Assembly: GCA_001464455.1 (NCBI GenBank)
Contig: LNEI01000019.1
Location: forward strand, 124,001 to 188,000
Direction: 5' to 3'
DNA from: Acidobacteria bacterium Ga0077534
GTDB taxonomy: Bacteria > Acidobacteriota > Blastocatellia > Pyrinomonadales > Pyrinomonadaceae
DNA: 64,000 nt
The notes beneath the pieces are model-generated. The model was not told where the DNA came from and did not search any database. It saw only the letters and a program-made list of their open reading frames with translations. This document shows, piece after piece, positions 20,814 through 29,885 of this stretch. Each line of letters begins with the position of its first letter. The first letter of the stretch is position 1. Made by a program: the position numbers and the translations under genes.

Positions 20814-21152
20814 CTAACTTTTCGAAACACCATATGTCGAAATGATCTCAAAACAAGCATCAATGACTTCTTCTTTGTACCTACGATACAAATCATCAAG
20901 AATCTCGTCATAGCGTCTCAAAGCTTCCCTGCTACAGTTTAATCGCTCCGATCCGATTGGAACGGCAGAGCTTTCGGAATTGTAGGCTTTAAACACGGGA
21001 TAACTGACTTCCTCAAATTCCTGAAGCCAATTGATTCTGGCCTCCATTTTAAGGCAACCCAACGGCAGACCGACCTGATTCGAGATTATTGCCCGAGCGT
21101 TCGCTACAAGCTTATTCCTGTACGTTCGTTGTTTTTCTTCATTAGTGCCCAA
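20814..21152 (-). CDS. Small helical protein of unknown function (DUF2489-like?)
   Basis: 112 residues, overlapping the end of punA by 11 nt and ending 9 nt before udk, so it is translationally linked to the operon. The sequence is helical and charged: TYRNKLVANARAIISNQVG, EARINWLQEFEEVSYPVFKA, RRYDEILDDLYRRYKEEVID. The pattern ARAIISNQ-x-LPLGCLKM-x-NWL loosely recalls DUF2489 proteins, but I am not sure. There is no signal peptide or membrane span. A role in nucleoside metabolism is suggested only by position. Confidence 0.6.
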   Translation of the reverse strand: MGTNEEKQRTYRNKLVANARAIISNQVGLPLGCLKMEARINWLQEFEEVSYPVFKAYNSESSAVPIGSERLNCSREALRRYDEILDDLYRRYKEEVIDACFEIISTYGVSKS

Positions 21153-22002
21153 TTCTCTTTAGTATCCTTATAAGAAGCTCGTTAAAAACCTCAGCCACGC
21201 GAGCCCCTGTATCCATAACCTCATAGTGGTTGATCCCGCCTTCGACCATACCAGCCGCGAGATTGGTGATGCAGGAGATTCCGAGCGTTCGAATGCCCAT
21301 GTGCCTCGCGGCGATCGCTTCTGGAACCGTCGACATCCCAACAGCATCTGCCCCGAGCTGTCGATACATTCTTACCTCGCTCGGCGTTTCGTAAGTCGGG
21401 CCAGAAAGTGCACAGTAGATGCCGCGGTGGATGAAGTCGGTCAGTTCGGCATCCCGCCCTTTGTCAAACCTTTCGCGGGCTATCGATTCGGCTTCCTGAT
21501 GCGCGATCTCCTGAAACTCGCGATCGTAAACCTCGGTCATATCCGGGAATCGCGGCCCAAAACGCTCGTCGTTAGGCCCACGCAATGGGTTGACACCGAG
21601 GCAATTGAGGTGATCCGAAATGATCATCAAACTGCCGGGCGTCATGTCCGAATTTGTGCTGCCGGCGGCATTCGTCAAGATCAAATTCTTGACCCCGAGC
21701 AGTCCAAAGCTCCGTACCGGCAGCATAACTTGCTGCATGTCGTAGCCTTCGTAGTAATGAAAACGGCCCTGCTGCACCACCACGCCGACACCATCCAACT
21801 CGCCGATCACAAGCTGACCGGCATGGCCCTCGACTGTCGAACGAGCGAAACCAGGAATCTTTTCGTACGGAATGCGAACCGCATTCTTGATAGTCTCGGC
21901 AAACGCACCCAGCCCGCTGCCGAGCACGATCGCGGTGCTCAGCTCGGCTGCATAGTTACTTCTAATAAAATCAGCCGCCGCAGCGGCCTGTTCGTATGAC
22001 AT
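21142..22002 (-). CDS. punA: Purine-nucleoside phosphorylase (inosine/guanosine type)
   Basis: 286 residues, the trimeric class I size. It has IVLGSGLGAFAE (phosphate site), TVEGHAGQLVIGEL with QQGRFHYYEGYDM, LILTNAAGSTN, YCALSGPTYETPSEVRMYRQLGADAVGMSTVPEAIAARHMG (purine pocket) and GISCITNLAAGM with the specificity Asn. It cleaves inosine and guanosine with phosphate. It is the first gene of the salvage operon, divergent from yggS across 138 bp. Confidence 0.95.
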   Translation of the reverse strand: MSYEQAAAAADFIRSNYAAELSTAIVLGSGLGAFAETIKNAVRIPYEKIPGFARSTVEGHAGQLVIGELDGVGVVVQQGRFHYYEGYDMQQVMLPVRSFGLLGVKNLILTNAAGSTNSDMTPGSLMIISDHLNCLGVNPLRGPNDERFGPRFPDMTEVYDREFQEIAHQEAESIARERFDKGRDAELTDFIHRGIYCALSGPTYETPSEVRMYRQLGADAVGMSTVPEAIAARHMGIRTLGISCITNLAAGMVEGGINHYEVMDTGARVAEVFNELLIRILKRIGH

Positions 22003-22140
22003 AAACGGAGAAACAGGTTATCACAATTTTGCAGCAAATCCGCCGCCCGTGTCTTGTCCTGCGATCAGTTTATGGAGAAACTGTAGAAAATGGCGGTGCT
22101 CCATCGGACATCACCCCAAAATAACTGATACCTTTGTCTA

Positions 22141-22815
22141 ATGCCTGGCGATTTGAACAGCAATTTAAACTCGATCCGGACCCGGATCAACGAGGCGTGC
22201 ACCCGCTCCGGTCGCGGCCATGAAAGTGTAAAGCTGATAGCCGTAAGCAAAACACATTCGGCTGCAGTGATCGCTGAAGCCCTAGAGGCCGGCATCGCTG
22301 ACCTCGGCGAGAACAAGGTGCAGGAAGCCGAAGGTAAGATCACAGAACTCGGCCGTGATGCCGCCGAATGGCACCTTATCGGCCACCTTCAGTCGAACAA
22401 GGCTCGGAAAGCGGTACAGCTTTTTGACGTTATCCATACGCTCGACTCAGCCGAACTCGCCGAGCGGCTGGATCGTATTTGTAATGAAGAAGGCCGTGAA
22501 AGGCTCGACGTCCTTATTCAGGTTGACCTTGGCGGAGAAGAAACAAAAGCCGGTGTAGACGAAAACGGATTACCGGCCCTGATCGATGTAGTAAGTCGTT
22601 GCAAACATCTGAGATTGAGAGGGTTGATGACGCTGCCGCCATATTTCGATGACCCTGAGGCGACGCGGCCATATTTTGTTGGACTTCGCGAGTTGCGCGA
22701 TCGATACATTCCCGGCGGCGAACTCTCAATGGGAATGAGCCACGATTTCGAAGTCGCCATCGAAGAAGGAGCGACGATGGTTCGGGTCGGTACCGCAATC
22801 TTTGGAAAAAGATAA
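22141..22815 (+). CDS. yggS: YggS-family pyridoxal-phosphate homeostasis protein
   Basis: 224 residues, a single TIM barrel resembling the N-terminal half of alanine racemase. [18 protein letters not shown] holds the PLP Lys, then come [54 protein letters not shown] and [27 protein letters not shown]. It balances free PLP and amino/keto acid pools and has no known catalytic activity. It opens the conserved yggS-yggT-yggU cluster. Confidence 0.94.
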   Translation: MPGDLNSNLNSIRTRINEACTRSGRGHESVKLIAVSKTHSAAVIAEALEAGIADLGENKVQEAEGKITELGRDAAEWHLIGHLQSNKARKAVQLFDVIHTLDSAELAERLDRICNEEGRERLDVLIQVDLGGEETKAGVDENGLPALIDVVSRCKHLRLRGLMTLPPYFDDPEATRPYFVGLRELRDRYIPGGELSMGMSHDFEVAIEEGATMVRVGTAIFGKR

Positions 22816-22836
22816 AGCCAGTTTCGAGTAATTCAT

Positions 22837-23430
22837 ATGCTTTCTGCACTCGTTTATCCAATATTTTTCCTGATCATCTGGTCGGTCTTCGGATTATTCC
22901 TCGGCGTGATGTTGCTGCGTCTGATCTTTAACTACAGCGACCCAAATCCCTTTGGAAAGGTCGGGCGGTTTGGCTTCAAGATCCGCAAGTTTACTGAGAA
23001 ATGGGTTTACCCGGCGGCCAGATTCTTCGCGATGTATCGAGTAGACACTCGCCTCGCACCGCTGTTGACTATATTTATCGGGCTGGTGCTGACCTACTTT
23101 TTCACGCAGATCATCGGAAATACATTCTTTGTCATTGACGGCCTGACCGCAGGGGTTTTGGGCGGCAATCCGAAGGTGATCATCGGCTTCATACTCTACG
23201 GCCTGCTTAGCGTGCTCGTTTTGTTCATCTTCATTCGGTTCATTGCGTCCTGGTTCGTATTTACCAGAAAGACCTTTCTTGCCTTCGTCATGCGCGTGAC
23301 CGACCCGATCATGCTGCCCGTCCAACGCCTGATCCCTCCGATCGGGATGTTCGATATCTCGGCAATGATCGTGCTGCTGTTGATCAGTTTTCTACAGTCG
23401 ATCGTGCTTAGTATTTTCGTAAGAAATTGA
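22837..23430 (+). CDS. yggT: YggT-family integral membrane protein
   Basis: 197 residues with about five membrane segments. The first is FFLIIWSVFGLFLGVMLL, and there are strong spans near 75-95, 110-140 and 170-195. The family signature lies at the end: VTDPIMLPVQRLIPPIGMFD followed by the ISAMIVLLLISFLQ span. YggT homologues act in osmotic tolerance, envelope growth or cytochrome/FtsZ-ring organisation. It lies 21 nt after yggS. Its stop overlaps the TTG start of the next gene (TTGA). Confidence 0.9.
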   Translation: MLSALVYPIFFLIIWSVFGLFLGVMLLRLIFNYSDPNPFGKVGRFGFKIRKFTEKWVYPAARFFAMYRVDTRLAPLLTIFIGLVLTYFFTQIIGNTFFVIDGLTAGVLGGNPKVIIGFILYGLLSVLVLFIFIRFIASWFVFTRKTFLAFVMRVTDPIMLPVQRLIPPIGMFDISAMIVLLLISFLQSIVLSIFVRN

Positions 23431-23711
23431 TCGATCTAATCGAAACAACCGATTCGCTGACTTTTAGCGTACGAGTTATCCCGCGGGCTTCGCGTAGCGA
23501 GGTCGTTGGTGAACACAATGGGGCGTTGAAAGTAAAGATCGCATCGCCGCCGGTTGATGGTGCTGCAAACGCTGAATTGACCAAGCTATTTGCTAAGCAA
23601 TTCGGCGTTTCAAAGACCGACATCCATATCGTTAGCGGAGAAACTTCGAAAAATAAAAGAATAAAGATCAATAACCTGTCAAAATCAAAGTTTGAAGAGG
23701 TTACAAAATGA
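23427..23711 (+). CDS. yggU: DUF167/YggU-family protein
   Basis: 94 residues from TTG 23427, overlapping the yggT stop by 4 nt (TTGA), an arrangement typical of translational coupling. The DUF167 signature is clear: FSVRVIPRASRSEVVGEHNG, LKVKIASPPVDGAANAEL, KLFAKQFGVSKTDIHIVSG and KNKRIKI. It is a small alpha/beta protein of unknown function that is often found next to yggT. Confidence 0.92.
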   Translation: MIDLIETTDSLTFSVRVIPRASRSEVVGEHNGALKVKIASPPVDGAANAELTKLFAKQFGVSKTDIHIVSGETSKNKRIKINNLSKSKFEEVTK

Positions 23712-24094
23712 AAACACAGATATCCTTTATGACCAGTTTGTTTAAGAGCGGGATCCGGATGCAGGCGGCCGATGGAGACCGTCTGCTCGGTGAAGATCTT
23801 GCACTTTGGTTCGTCGGGCGTTCGAAAGATGGCGAATTTGCTTTCAGTAAGCCCGTACAGGGCCAGACGGGTTGGTCGGAATCGGCAAGCTCAGAGGGTG
23901 TGGAGTTTACGCTGGGGTTTGAGATAGTACACGCATCGGTCGGGTCCGACTATGCTGAGTGGAACATCAACATCGGCAAGACAGGAAAGATGTTTGGGGC
24001 AAAGGCTACGGAGGTTCGCTCGCGATTATGCGATCACGTACATAACGTGCTCCGCGAATCGCGTCATGTGCGGGAGATTCAGTGGGCTGACTAA
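23708..24094 (+). CDS. Unknown cytosolic protein coupled to yggU
   Basis: 128 residues starting inside the yggU stop (ATGA overlap), so it is surely expressed with the cluster. There is no signal or membrane segment. The sequence has a glycine/serine-rich beta half (VGRSKDGEFAFSKPVQGQTG, ASSEGVEFTLGFEIVHASV) and a basic C-terminal helix (CDHVHNVLRESRHVREIQW). I recognise no family. Confidence 0.75.
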   Translation: MKTQISFMTSLFKSGIRMQAADGDRLLGEDLALWFVGRSKDGEFAFSKPVQGQTGWSESASSEGVEFTLGFEIVHASVGSDYAEWNINIGKTGKMFGAKATEVRSRLCDHVHNVLRESRHVREIQWAD

Positions 24095-24176
24095 GCCGTT
24101 GTATTTTGCCCGGTAAAAAGGCGCGTGGTATATTCGTAAATTCGAATCTAGGCCAACAAATTCAAGTTTTCAGCAT

Positions 24177-24917
24177 ATGTCGGGACATTCCAAGTGGCAC
24201 ACAATCAAGCATAAAAAAGGCGCTTTGGACGCCAAGCGCGGCAAGATCTTCACAAAGCTCATCAAAGAGATCACTGTCGCCGCCCGAACCGGCGGCACAG
24301 GCGACTTGGACGCTAATGCACGACTGCGCAAAGCCGTTAGCGATGCCAAGGGCATGAATATGCCCAACGACACCATCGACCGTGCTATAAAACGCGGCAC
24401 CGGAGCCCTGGAGGGTGTCGCCTATGATGAGATCACCTACGAAGGCTATGGCCCGAACGGCGTAGCGATCCTGGTCGAGACAATGACCGACAATCGAAAC
24501 CGAACGGTCGCTGAACTTCGCCATCTCTTTTCGAAGAACGGCGGCAATCTGGGCGAAGCTGGTTCGGTAGCGTGGATGTTCGATAAGAAAGGCTACATTG
24601 TGGTCGATAAAGCGGCCAAGTCCGAGGATGAACTCTTCGAGATAGCTATCGAGGCCGGAGCCGACGATATGCAGGACGAAGGCGATGTTTTTGAGATATA
24701 CACCGCTCCAGACGCCTTCGAAGCCGTAACCGACGCTCTAAAGGCGGCAGGCATCGAGCCCCAGGCAGCCGAGGTCTCAATGATCCCGCAAAACTACATC
24801 GCCCTAACCGGCGGTGACGCCAAGACCATGATGAAACTCTACGACGCCATCGACGACAACGACGACGTCCAGAAGGTTTACGCTAATTTTGATATTGATG
24901 AGAGCGAGATGGAGTAG
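24177..24917 (+). CDS. yebC: YebC/PmpR-family protein (TACO1-like)
   Basis: 246 residues with the invariant start [20 protein letters not shown] and [67 protein letters not shown] and [11 protein letters not shown] follow. Members were described as DNA-binding regulators; recent work links them to translation of proline-rich stretches. It is convergent with hicA, with only 1 nt between the stops. Confidence 0.96.
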   Translation: MSGHSKWHTIKHKKGALDAKRGKIFTKLIKEITVAARTGGTGDLDANARLRKAVSDAKGMNMPNDTIDRAIKRGTGALEGVAYDEITYEGYGPNGVAILVETMTDNRNRTVAELRHLFSKNGGNLGEAGSVAWMFDKKGYIVVDKAAKSEDELFEIAIEAGADDMQDEGDVFEIYTAPDAFEAVTDALKAAGIEPQAAEVSMIPQNYIALTGGDAKTMMKLYDAIDDNDDVQKVYANFDIDESEME

Positions 24918-24918
24918 G

Positions 24919-25104
24919 CTAGGGCTTCGGAATGTCCAGATCCTGGCAGATCTTCTTCGCCAGGAAATCATTTATCTCGCGATGACGAGGAACGGCGGTA
25001 GATTTTTGTCTAGCCCTGTTGACGAAGACGCTGTGGCTACCTCCCTCTCGGAGCTTTTCACAGCCATTTCGTTCGAGGTGCTTGATCAGATCGCGAAGTT
25101 TCAT
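24919..25104 (-). CDS. hicA: HicA-family toxin (mRNA interferase)
   Basis: 61 residues, typical of HicA. The dsRNA-binding-like fold shows KLRDLIKHLERNGCEKLREG, then GSHSVFVN with the catalytic His, and AVPRHREINDFLAKKICQDL. HicA cleaves mRNA and is neutralised by HicB. The start overlaps the hicB stop by 4 nt, so antitoxin is made first. Confidence 0.9.
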   Translation of the reverse strand: MKLRDLIKHLERNGCEKLREGGSHSVFVNRARQKSTAVPRHREINDFLAKKICQDLDIPKP

Positions 25105-25325
25105 GCAGCATTCAGCATGAACGGTTCCCTGATCACTTCCCCTCCGTTCATAGATTCCTCAGCTAGTTGCCTATTTGCTTCGAGAACTAGCTGGACTGCT
25201 TCATTAAGATTAACTCGTGTTTCTTCGAGCGTTCTACCTTGGGTGTTGGCTCCGGGGAGTTCTTCAACGTAGCCGATGTAACCCTCGGGAACCTTCTGAA
25301 AAACCGCTGTAAAAGAAAAATTCAT
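25101..25325 (-). CDS. hicB: HicB-family antitoxin (short form)
   Basis: 74 residues, the RNase H-like HicB fold without a C-terminal DNA-binding domain. FTAVFQKVPEGYIGYVEELP is followed by GANTQGRTLEETRVNLNEAVQLVLEANRQ, the classic HicB pattern. It is upstream of hicA in the transcript. Because no DNA-binding domain is visible, autoregulation may be weak. Confidence 0.9.
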   Translation of the reverse strand: MNFSFTAVFQKVPEGYIGYVEELPGANTQGRTLEETRVNLNEAVQLVLEANRQLAEESMNGGEVIREPFMLNAA

Positions 25326-25373
25326 ATATCGATCTCTCCAGTCGGAATTTTATCACGCATTTCTGGCGAAGAG

Positions 25374-27209
25374 TCACCTTAGCGTTTCCAGTGCTCTCAT
25401 AGCCTGATTCCGGTATCCGGTGATCGCTTTATCGCTAAATGCGGCCGTCGAGCGGAGGTATTCGTTCAGCGCTCCCCGGGCTTCGTCCTTGCGGCCTTGT
25501 TCGGCATAGAGCAGGCCGAGGCGGAAGACGACATTTTTTGATTCGGGCAGCAGTTCGCGACGGGACTGGACCACGTTGGCCTCTAGTTCGCGGAGGGCAT
25601 CCGATTTGTTTCCGGCCTGATAGTGGACGACGGCAAGCTTTTCGGTAAGAGCTGCAGCGTAGATCGGAAGCTGCTTGCGGGCCTCGAGAAAATTCCGGAT
25701 CGCCTGTTCGTATTTCTTCTGCTCAAGGTAAGTGATCCCGAGCGATTCGTAGACTTGGTACATTGCGTACGCATCCTTATCTTTCTCTGGTGTGGCAAGT
25801 GCCTGAACGAGGTCCTTCTCAGCTTCGTCATAACGCTTCAACGCGTTAAGGTTGCGGCCCCGGCCGTAGTAGGCACGAAGGGACCGTTTGCTATTTATCG
25901 CCTCGGAGTACACCGCTACCGCTTCATCATATCGATTCAATTCACTGAGTGCACTGCCGAGCTGCATTGCCGTCATTGGCGAAGTGTCCACGGCCCGCGT
26001 CCACGTCCAGAGAGCAAGCTCATTCGCCCACGCTGAGTTATACCGAACGGTCTGAAACGCCAGTGCCGCTGAGATCACACATCCGGCGACAAGCAAAGAT
26101 CGTTCATTTACGAACTTCGCAGCAAAAGGCACGATCAGCATTAACAGCCCAAACAGCGGTAAGTAGAGGTAGCGGTCATGGACCAACTGATCGGACGGAA
26201 ACGCCATTGCATTCATCGCAGGTGCAAGCGGCAGCAGAAATAAAGCCGCCGCGATCCGCGCCTTTGAGGACTCACGGGCTATGTAGACCAGTCCGCCGAG
26301 AGCCAACACGGAAACTACAAGCGGCAGCAGGAAGTTCATCGCCCCGATCTCGACCACAGGGCTGATCGGATAATTGATCGCGATCGAGTACGGCAGAAAG
26401 ATCTGCTTCAGATAAAATGCGAACATCATCGGAACGCTAAGGATCGCCGGACCGAACTCCACGGCATCCGTCGGCGGCAATGCAACCGCTCCGATGATAT
26501 TTAGCCGGATAACAAAATAGAGTATTGCCGTTGATGCTATCGCGAGTAGCGGAACCTTCAGATCAAGTTCCGCCCGCTCCCCGGCATCATCTTCAAGCAC
26601 AAAGTAGTAAATGGGCAGGCAAAGGATGGCCACCTCTTTTGCTCCGAGCGCGACCATGTAAAGCATACCCATCAGCAGCAGGTGTTTGTTTGAACGAGTC
26701 GTTCGGTACCTCGTTGCGAACCAAAGCGACCCTAACAGGGCTAATGCGAACAGAAGGTCAGGCGATCCGGCGATCCATGCGACTGATTCAACTCGTGTCG
26801 GATGAACCGCGAATATTAATGCGATGACGAAAGCGACGGTTGCCCTGAACTGCCAGCGCCGCAAAAGCAGAAACCCGAGCATACAAACGCCGGTATGAAG
26901 CAGTACGTTCACGACGTGCCACCCGACCGGGTTCATGCCGAACAACCGGAAGCAAACGATGTTTAGGAACGTAAACGTGGGCCGCCAATAGTTACTGGCT
27001 GCCTGCGTTCCGTCGCCCTTGAAAGCCCAAACATCAGACGTGAGGGCTTTCCAGATGAACAGATTATCCTGGATGAGGGTGTTTCGAACGATCTGCCTCG
27101 TATCGTCATAAACAAACTCACCTGTCAGCGAGTTGCCAAATACGATAAAGCAAACCGCCGCCAGCGGTAGTAGCCATTTCAGATCGGTGTGAATTTTCAC
27201 GATGCCCAC
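25374..27209 (-). CDS. TMTC-like membrane protein: GT-C domain plus TPR
   Basis: 611 residues. The first 400 form a multi-span GT-C-type glycosyltransferase-like domain, with FVYDDTRQIV (a candidate catalytic Asp pair near residue 35), NYWRPTFTFLN, GWHVVNVLLH and FAVHPTRVESVAWIAGSPDL. These are the motifs of the TMTC/DUF1736 family of protein O-mannosyltransferases. The C-terminal 200 residues contain TPR motifs (NRYDEAVAVYSEAINS, KRYDEAEKDLVQALA, KKYEQAIRNFLEARKQ). Family function in bacteria is unproven. It is monocistronic between hicB and an Lrp gene. Confidence 0.85.
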   Translation of the reverse strand: MGIVKIHTDLKWLLPLAAVCFIVFGNSLTGEFVYDDTRQIVRNTLIQDNLFIWKALTSDVWAFKGDGTQAASNYWRPTFTFLNIVCFRLFGMNPVGWHVVNVLLHTGVCMLGFLLLRRWQFRATVAFVIALIFAVHPTRVESVAWIAGSPDLLFALALLGSLWFATRYRTTRSNKHLLLMGMLYMVALGAKEVAILCLPIYYFVLEDDAGERAELDLKVPLLAIASTAILYFVIRLNIIGAVALPPTDAVEFGPAILSVPMMFAFYLKQIFLPYSIAINYPISPVVEIGAMNFLLPLVVSVLALGGLVYIARESSKARIAAALFLLPLAPAMNAMAFPSDQLVHDRYLYLPLFGLLMLIVPFAAKFVNERSLLVAGCVISAALAFQTVRYNSAWANELALWTWTRAVDTSPMTAMQLGSALSELNRYDEAVAVYSEAINSKRSLRAYYGRGRNLNALKRYDEAEKDLVQALATPEKDKDAYAMYQVYESLGITYLEQKKYEQAIRNFLEARKQLPIYAAALTEKLAVVHYQAGNKSDALRELEANVVQSRRELLPESKNVVFRLGLLYAEQGRKDEARGALNEYLRSTAAFSDKAITGYRNQAMRALETLR

Positions 27210-27274
27210 TATTGTGCAACGTCTCGGAGTTCGGCTTCAAGGCCGCACCCTCCAAGATCATTTTGAAGCGCTAA

Positions 27275-27709
27275 CTAAATCTCGAGTATCCTTCGCCTGA
27301 CGGGAGACGACAGTACGATCGTCGTAGTCGTGATGCCGTAAGGGACCAGACGGTCTATCATTTCCTGCAGGTGCTCAACCGACGCGACAGCGACCTTCAT
27401 TATAAAAGAATCGCCGCCCGTTCCTCTGTGACATTCCAAAACCTCATTTGAGTCCTGGACGACCTCGATTATGTGACTGTAATCGACACCCGTAATACTC
27501 ATTCGAATGAATGCCGTAATAGGGAGACCGATCTTTGCCGTGTCTATTTCGGCACGATACGCCGTAATAATCTGTGCGTCTTCAAGCTTCCTCGCACGCT
27601 CGATGACCGCAGGCGTCGTCAGGCCCACGCGACGGCCAAGCTCAGCGTAGCTCGTACGAGCATCCTGCTGGAGCTCACGCAGTATCTTCCGGTCGATCTC
27701 ATCGATCAT
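27275..27709 (-). CDS. Lrp/AsnC-family transcriptional regulator
   Basis: 144 residues. The N-terminal winged HTH (MIDEIDRKILRELQQDARTS, YAELGRRVGLTTPAVIERAR) is joined to the RAM ligand-binding domain (ITAFIRMSI, VLECHRGTGGDSFIMKVAV, LQEMIDRLVPYGITTTTIVLS). It is divergent from phhA across about 150 bp. An Lrp protein sensing aromatic amino acids and controlling the phhA-hppD-hmgA genes is a reasonable inference, but no operator was identified. Confidence 0.93.
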   Translation of the reverse strand: MIDEIDRKILRELQQDARTSYAELGRRVGLTTPAVIERARKLEDAQIITAYRAEIDTAKIGLPITAFIRMSITGVDYSHIIEVVQDSNEVLECHRGTGGDSFIMKVAVASVEHLQEMIDRLVPYGITTTTIVLSSPVRRRILEI

Positions 27710-27862
27710 AATTGTCTGATATCAATGTTCTCTGACGCATTCTAAGGATATTCACCCTAATAAACTAACAATCTAAAGGCAAACTATCATATTTCCTTAA
27801 GAATGCCATTCAGCGAATTTGCGTTATCCATTAAAATATCTAATTCGAAGATAACTTACGCA

Positions 27863-28807
27863 ATGATCCAGAGCATCGAAGGTATGACAGGAGCCGCTGC
27901 AAAAATGCTAAACGAAACCATCCAAACCGTGATCGAACCAGAAGTCGAGATCTCTAACTATCGTGTCTCCGATGACGACCTGCCGCAGTTTCGCGACTTG
28001 AAATTCGAGAACATTAACGAACTGCACATAGATCATCCGGGAGCTAATGACAAGGAGTATCGTGCCCGGCGTGACTATATTGCCAGTTGCGCCAAGAGCT
28101 TTCGCGAGACAGGTGTTATCACGGATGTCGACTATAACGCCCGTGAGCAGCGCGTTTGGCGTTACGTAGCTGAGGAATTAGAGGAGTTGCAGCAAAAATA
28201 CGCATCGCCGTTTTATCTACGTGCAAAAAAAGACCTGGGGATCACGACGGAGCGAATACCTCAGCTTTCAGAGATGAACCGCCGTTTGAAAGAACTGACC
28301 GGCTTTCGGCTCGCCCCGATCGAAGGGCTCGTCGAAACGCGTGGCTTTCTCTCTTGGCTCTCGTACCGCGTGATGCTCTGTACGCAATACATCCGCCATC
28401 ATTCGCACCCGGCGTACACGCCCGAGCCGGACATTGTCCACGAAGCCATCGGCCATATTCCGATGTTCACAAACCCGAATTTTGCCGACTATTCCCAGTT
28501 CATCGGCCACGGAGCCAGGATCGCAAACGACAAACAGCTCGAAGAACTCGGCCGCCTCTACTGGTTCACTGTCGAATTCGGCATGGTCGAACACGAAGGC
28601 GACATCAAAGCCTACGGAGCCGGCCTGCTCTCATCATTCGGCGAACTAGAACACGCCTTCAGCGACCAAGTCGAACGCCGACCTTTTAATTTAGAACAGG
28701 TCATCAATCACGAATACACCTACAGCGACATGCAAAAGGTCCTGTACGTCGTACCGTCGTATGCGGAATTGAAAGAGGTGACGCGGAAGTATATTGAGAG
28801 TTTCTAG
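27863..28807 (+). CDS. phhA: Phenylalanine 4-monooxygenase (aromatic amino acid hydroxylase)
   Basis: 314 residues from ATG 27863; an in-frame ATG at 27803 also exists. It is a non-haem iron, tetrahydrobiopterin-dependent enzyme that makes tyrosine from phenylalanine. The core shows [40 protein letters not shown] (two His ligands) and [17 protein letters not shown] (Glu ligand). The N-terminus lacks an ACT regulatory domain, as in other bacterial enzymes. It heads the tyrosine breakdown region with hppD (29886) and hmgA (32490). Confidence 0.95.
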   Translation: MIQSIEGMTGAAAKMLNETIQTVIEPEVEISNYRVSDDDLPQFRDLKFENINELHIDHPGANDKEYRARRDYIASCAKSFRETGVITDVDYNAREQRVWRYVAEELEELQQKYASPFYLRAKKDLGITTERIPQLSEMNRRLKELTGFRLAPIEGLVETRGFLSWLSYRVMLCTQYIRHHSHPAYTPEPDIVHEAIGHIPMFTNPNFADYSQFIGHGARIANDKQLEELGRLYWFTVEFGMVEHEGDIKAYGAGLLSSFGELEHAFSDQVERRPFNLEQVINHEYTYSDMQKVLYVVPSYAELKEVTRKYIESF

Positions 28808-28810
28808 CTT

Positions 28811-29098
28811 ATGCATGTCATCACCCGAAAGCGGTTGAATGAATTTGCCGCAAAATATCCCGAGACGAACAACGCTCTTGCAACTTGGTTCCGTCAAATG
28901 AAGCAGAAGGATTTCACCTCGATCCAGGAAATTCGTGAGATGTTTCCAGCCGCAGACAAAATTGGCAAATTGACTGTATTTAACGTCGCCGGAAATAAGG
29001 TTCGTCTAGTAACAGCGATACACTATAATCGAAGAAAGATTTATATCCGTGCCGTTTTGACGCACAGTGAATACGACGCCGGAAAATGGAGAGAATAA
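28811..29098 (+). CDS. higB: HigB-family toxin
   Basis: 95 residues, RelE/HigB-like ribonuclease fold: MHVITRKRLNEFAAKYPE, TWFRQMKQKDFTSIQEIRE, NVAGNKVRLVTAIHYNRRKIYIRAVLTHSEYD. The last segment is the HigB signature with the catalytic-region His. It starts 3 nt after phhA and overlaps its antitoxin gene by 13 nt. Confidence 0.88.
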   Translation: MHVITRKRLNEFAAKYPETNNALATWFRQMKQKDFTSIQEIREMFPAADKIGKLTVFNVAGNKVRLVTAIHYNRRKIYIRAVLTHSEYDAGKWRE

Positions 29099-29322
29099 CT
29101 ATGCAGGCCATTGATCTTCAATCATGGAAAAACATTTCGGATACGGTATTCGTGCCGCATAACGAACTCGAATACGAACGTCTCGTCAAAATGCTCGACG
29201 ATCTAATCGATCAAGTTGGTGAGGACGAGTCGCATCCGCTTGCTTCGATGATGGATGTTTTGTCTGCTTTGATTGAGAACTACGAGAACGCTCATGTACC
29301 AGAATTGGCACTGAGAAATTAG
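29086..29322 (+). CDS. HigA-type antitoxin lacking a helix-turn-helix domain
   Basis: 78 residues, overlapping higB. NELEYERLVKMLDDLIDQVG and HPLASMMDVLSALIENYENA match the N-terminal part of HigA proteins that accompany this HigB type, ending at HVPELALRN. The usual XRE DNA-binding half is absent. No further HTH-like frame is visible downstream, so it is either a naturally short form or a truncated antitoxin. ATG 29101 is an alternative start. Confidence 0.75.
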   Translation: MERITMQAIDLQSWKNISDTVFVPHNELEYERLVKMLDDLIDQVGEDESHPLASMMDVLSALIENYENAHVPELALRN

Positions 29323-29361
29323 GGCCATTTGGTAATCCAGTTTTGATGGTCGGGAAAGTTT

Positions 29362-29862
29362 GTGAAGAAATTAATTCTTATTCTTCTGTTTTCATTTTCG
29401 GTGTTTCCGCAGAAAGGCCAGGAGACGCTTTATTCAAAAGGCTTGCAGGCCTGTTTAGACAAAGAGTTCGCAAGCTACGCAAAATTCTCAGAACGGAATC
29501 TACGCAACGTATTTGCCGAATACGACTTCTACTTAACCCGCGAACTACCAACTCAACTCGGTGAAACAAAGGTTCAGTATTTAAGCGACTCCGAGCTGAT
29601 CGAAAAATACAAGCTGCTTTCCAAGGCAGAACGAGAACGCGGAGTTCCATTCATTAAAATCTTCCCACTGAGCGACAAGGAAGATAAGCTAATTTTTGCC
29701 TATAACAATTACTGGTTTACGTACTCCGAGAAGGGGGGCTTTTTCTCGCAGAAGCAATTCATCCATCAGCGCGCGTTAGAAGGTGGCTGTAATGCCTACA
29801 TCGGCTTCGACCCCGCTCAGAAGCGATTTGTAATCGAGAAAGTAGAGCTTTGGGGCGTTTAA
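29362..29862 (+). CDS. Small secreted protein of unknown function
   Basis: 166 residues from GTG 29362 with GGGAAAG 5-11 nt upstream. Signal peptide MKKLILILLFSFSVFPQ. The mature protein is charged and aromatic (YAKFSERNLRNVFAEYDFYL, KLIFAYNNYWFTYSEKGGFF) with two Cys. No family recognised. Confidence 0.7.
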   Translation: MKKLILILLFSFSVFPQKGQETLYSKGLQACLDKEFASYAKFSERNLRNVFAEYDFYLTRELPTQLGETKVQYLSDSELIEKYKLLSKAERERGVPFIKIFPLSDKEDKLIFAYNNYWFTYSEKGGFFSQKQFIHQRALEGGCNAYIGFDPAQKRFVIEKVELWGV

Positions 29863-29885
29863 GTAGCCTTCTCTAGACATTTTTT

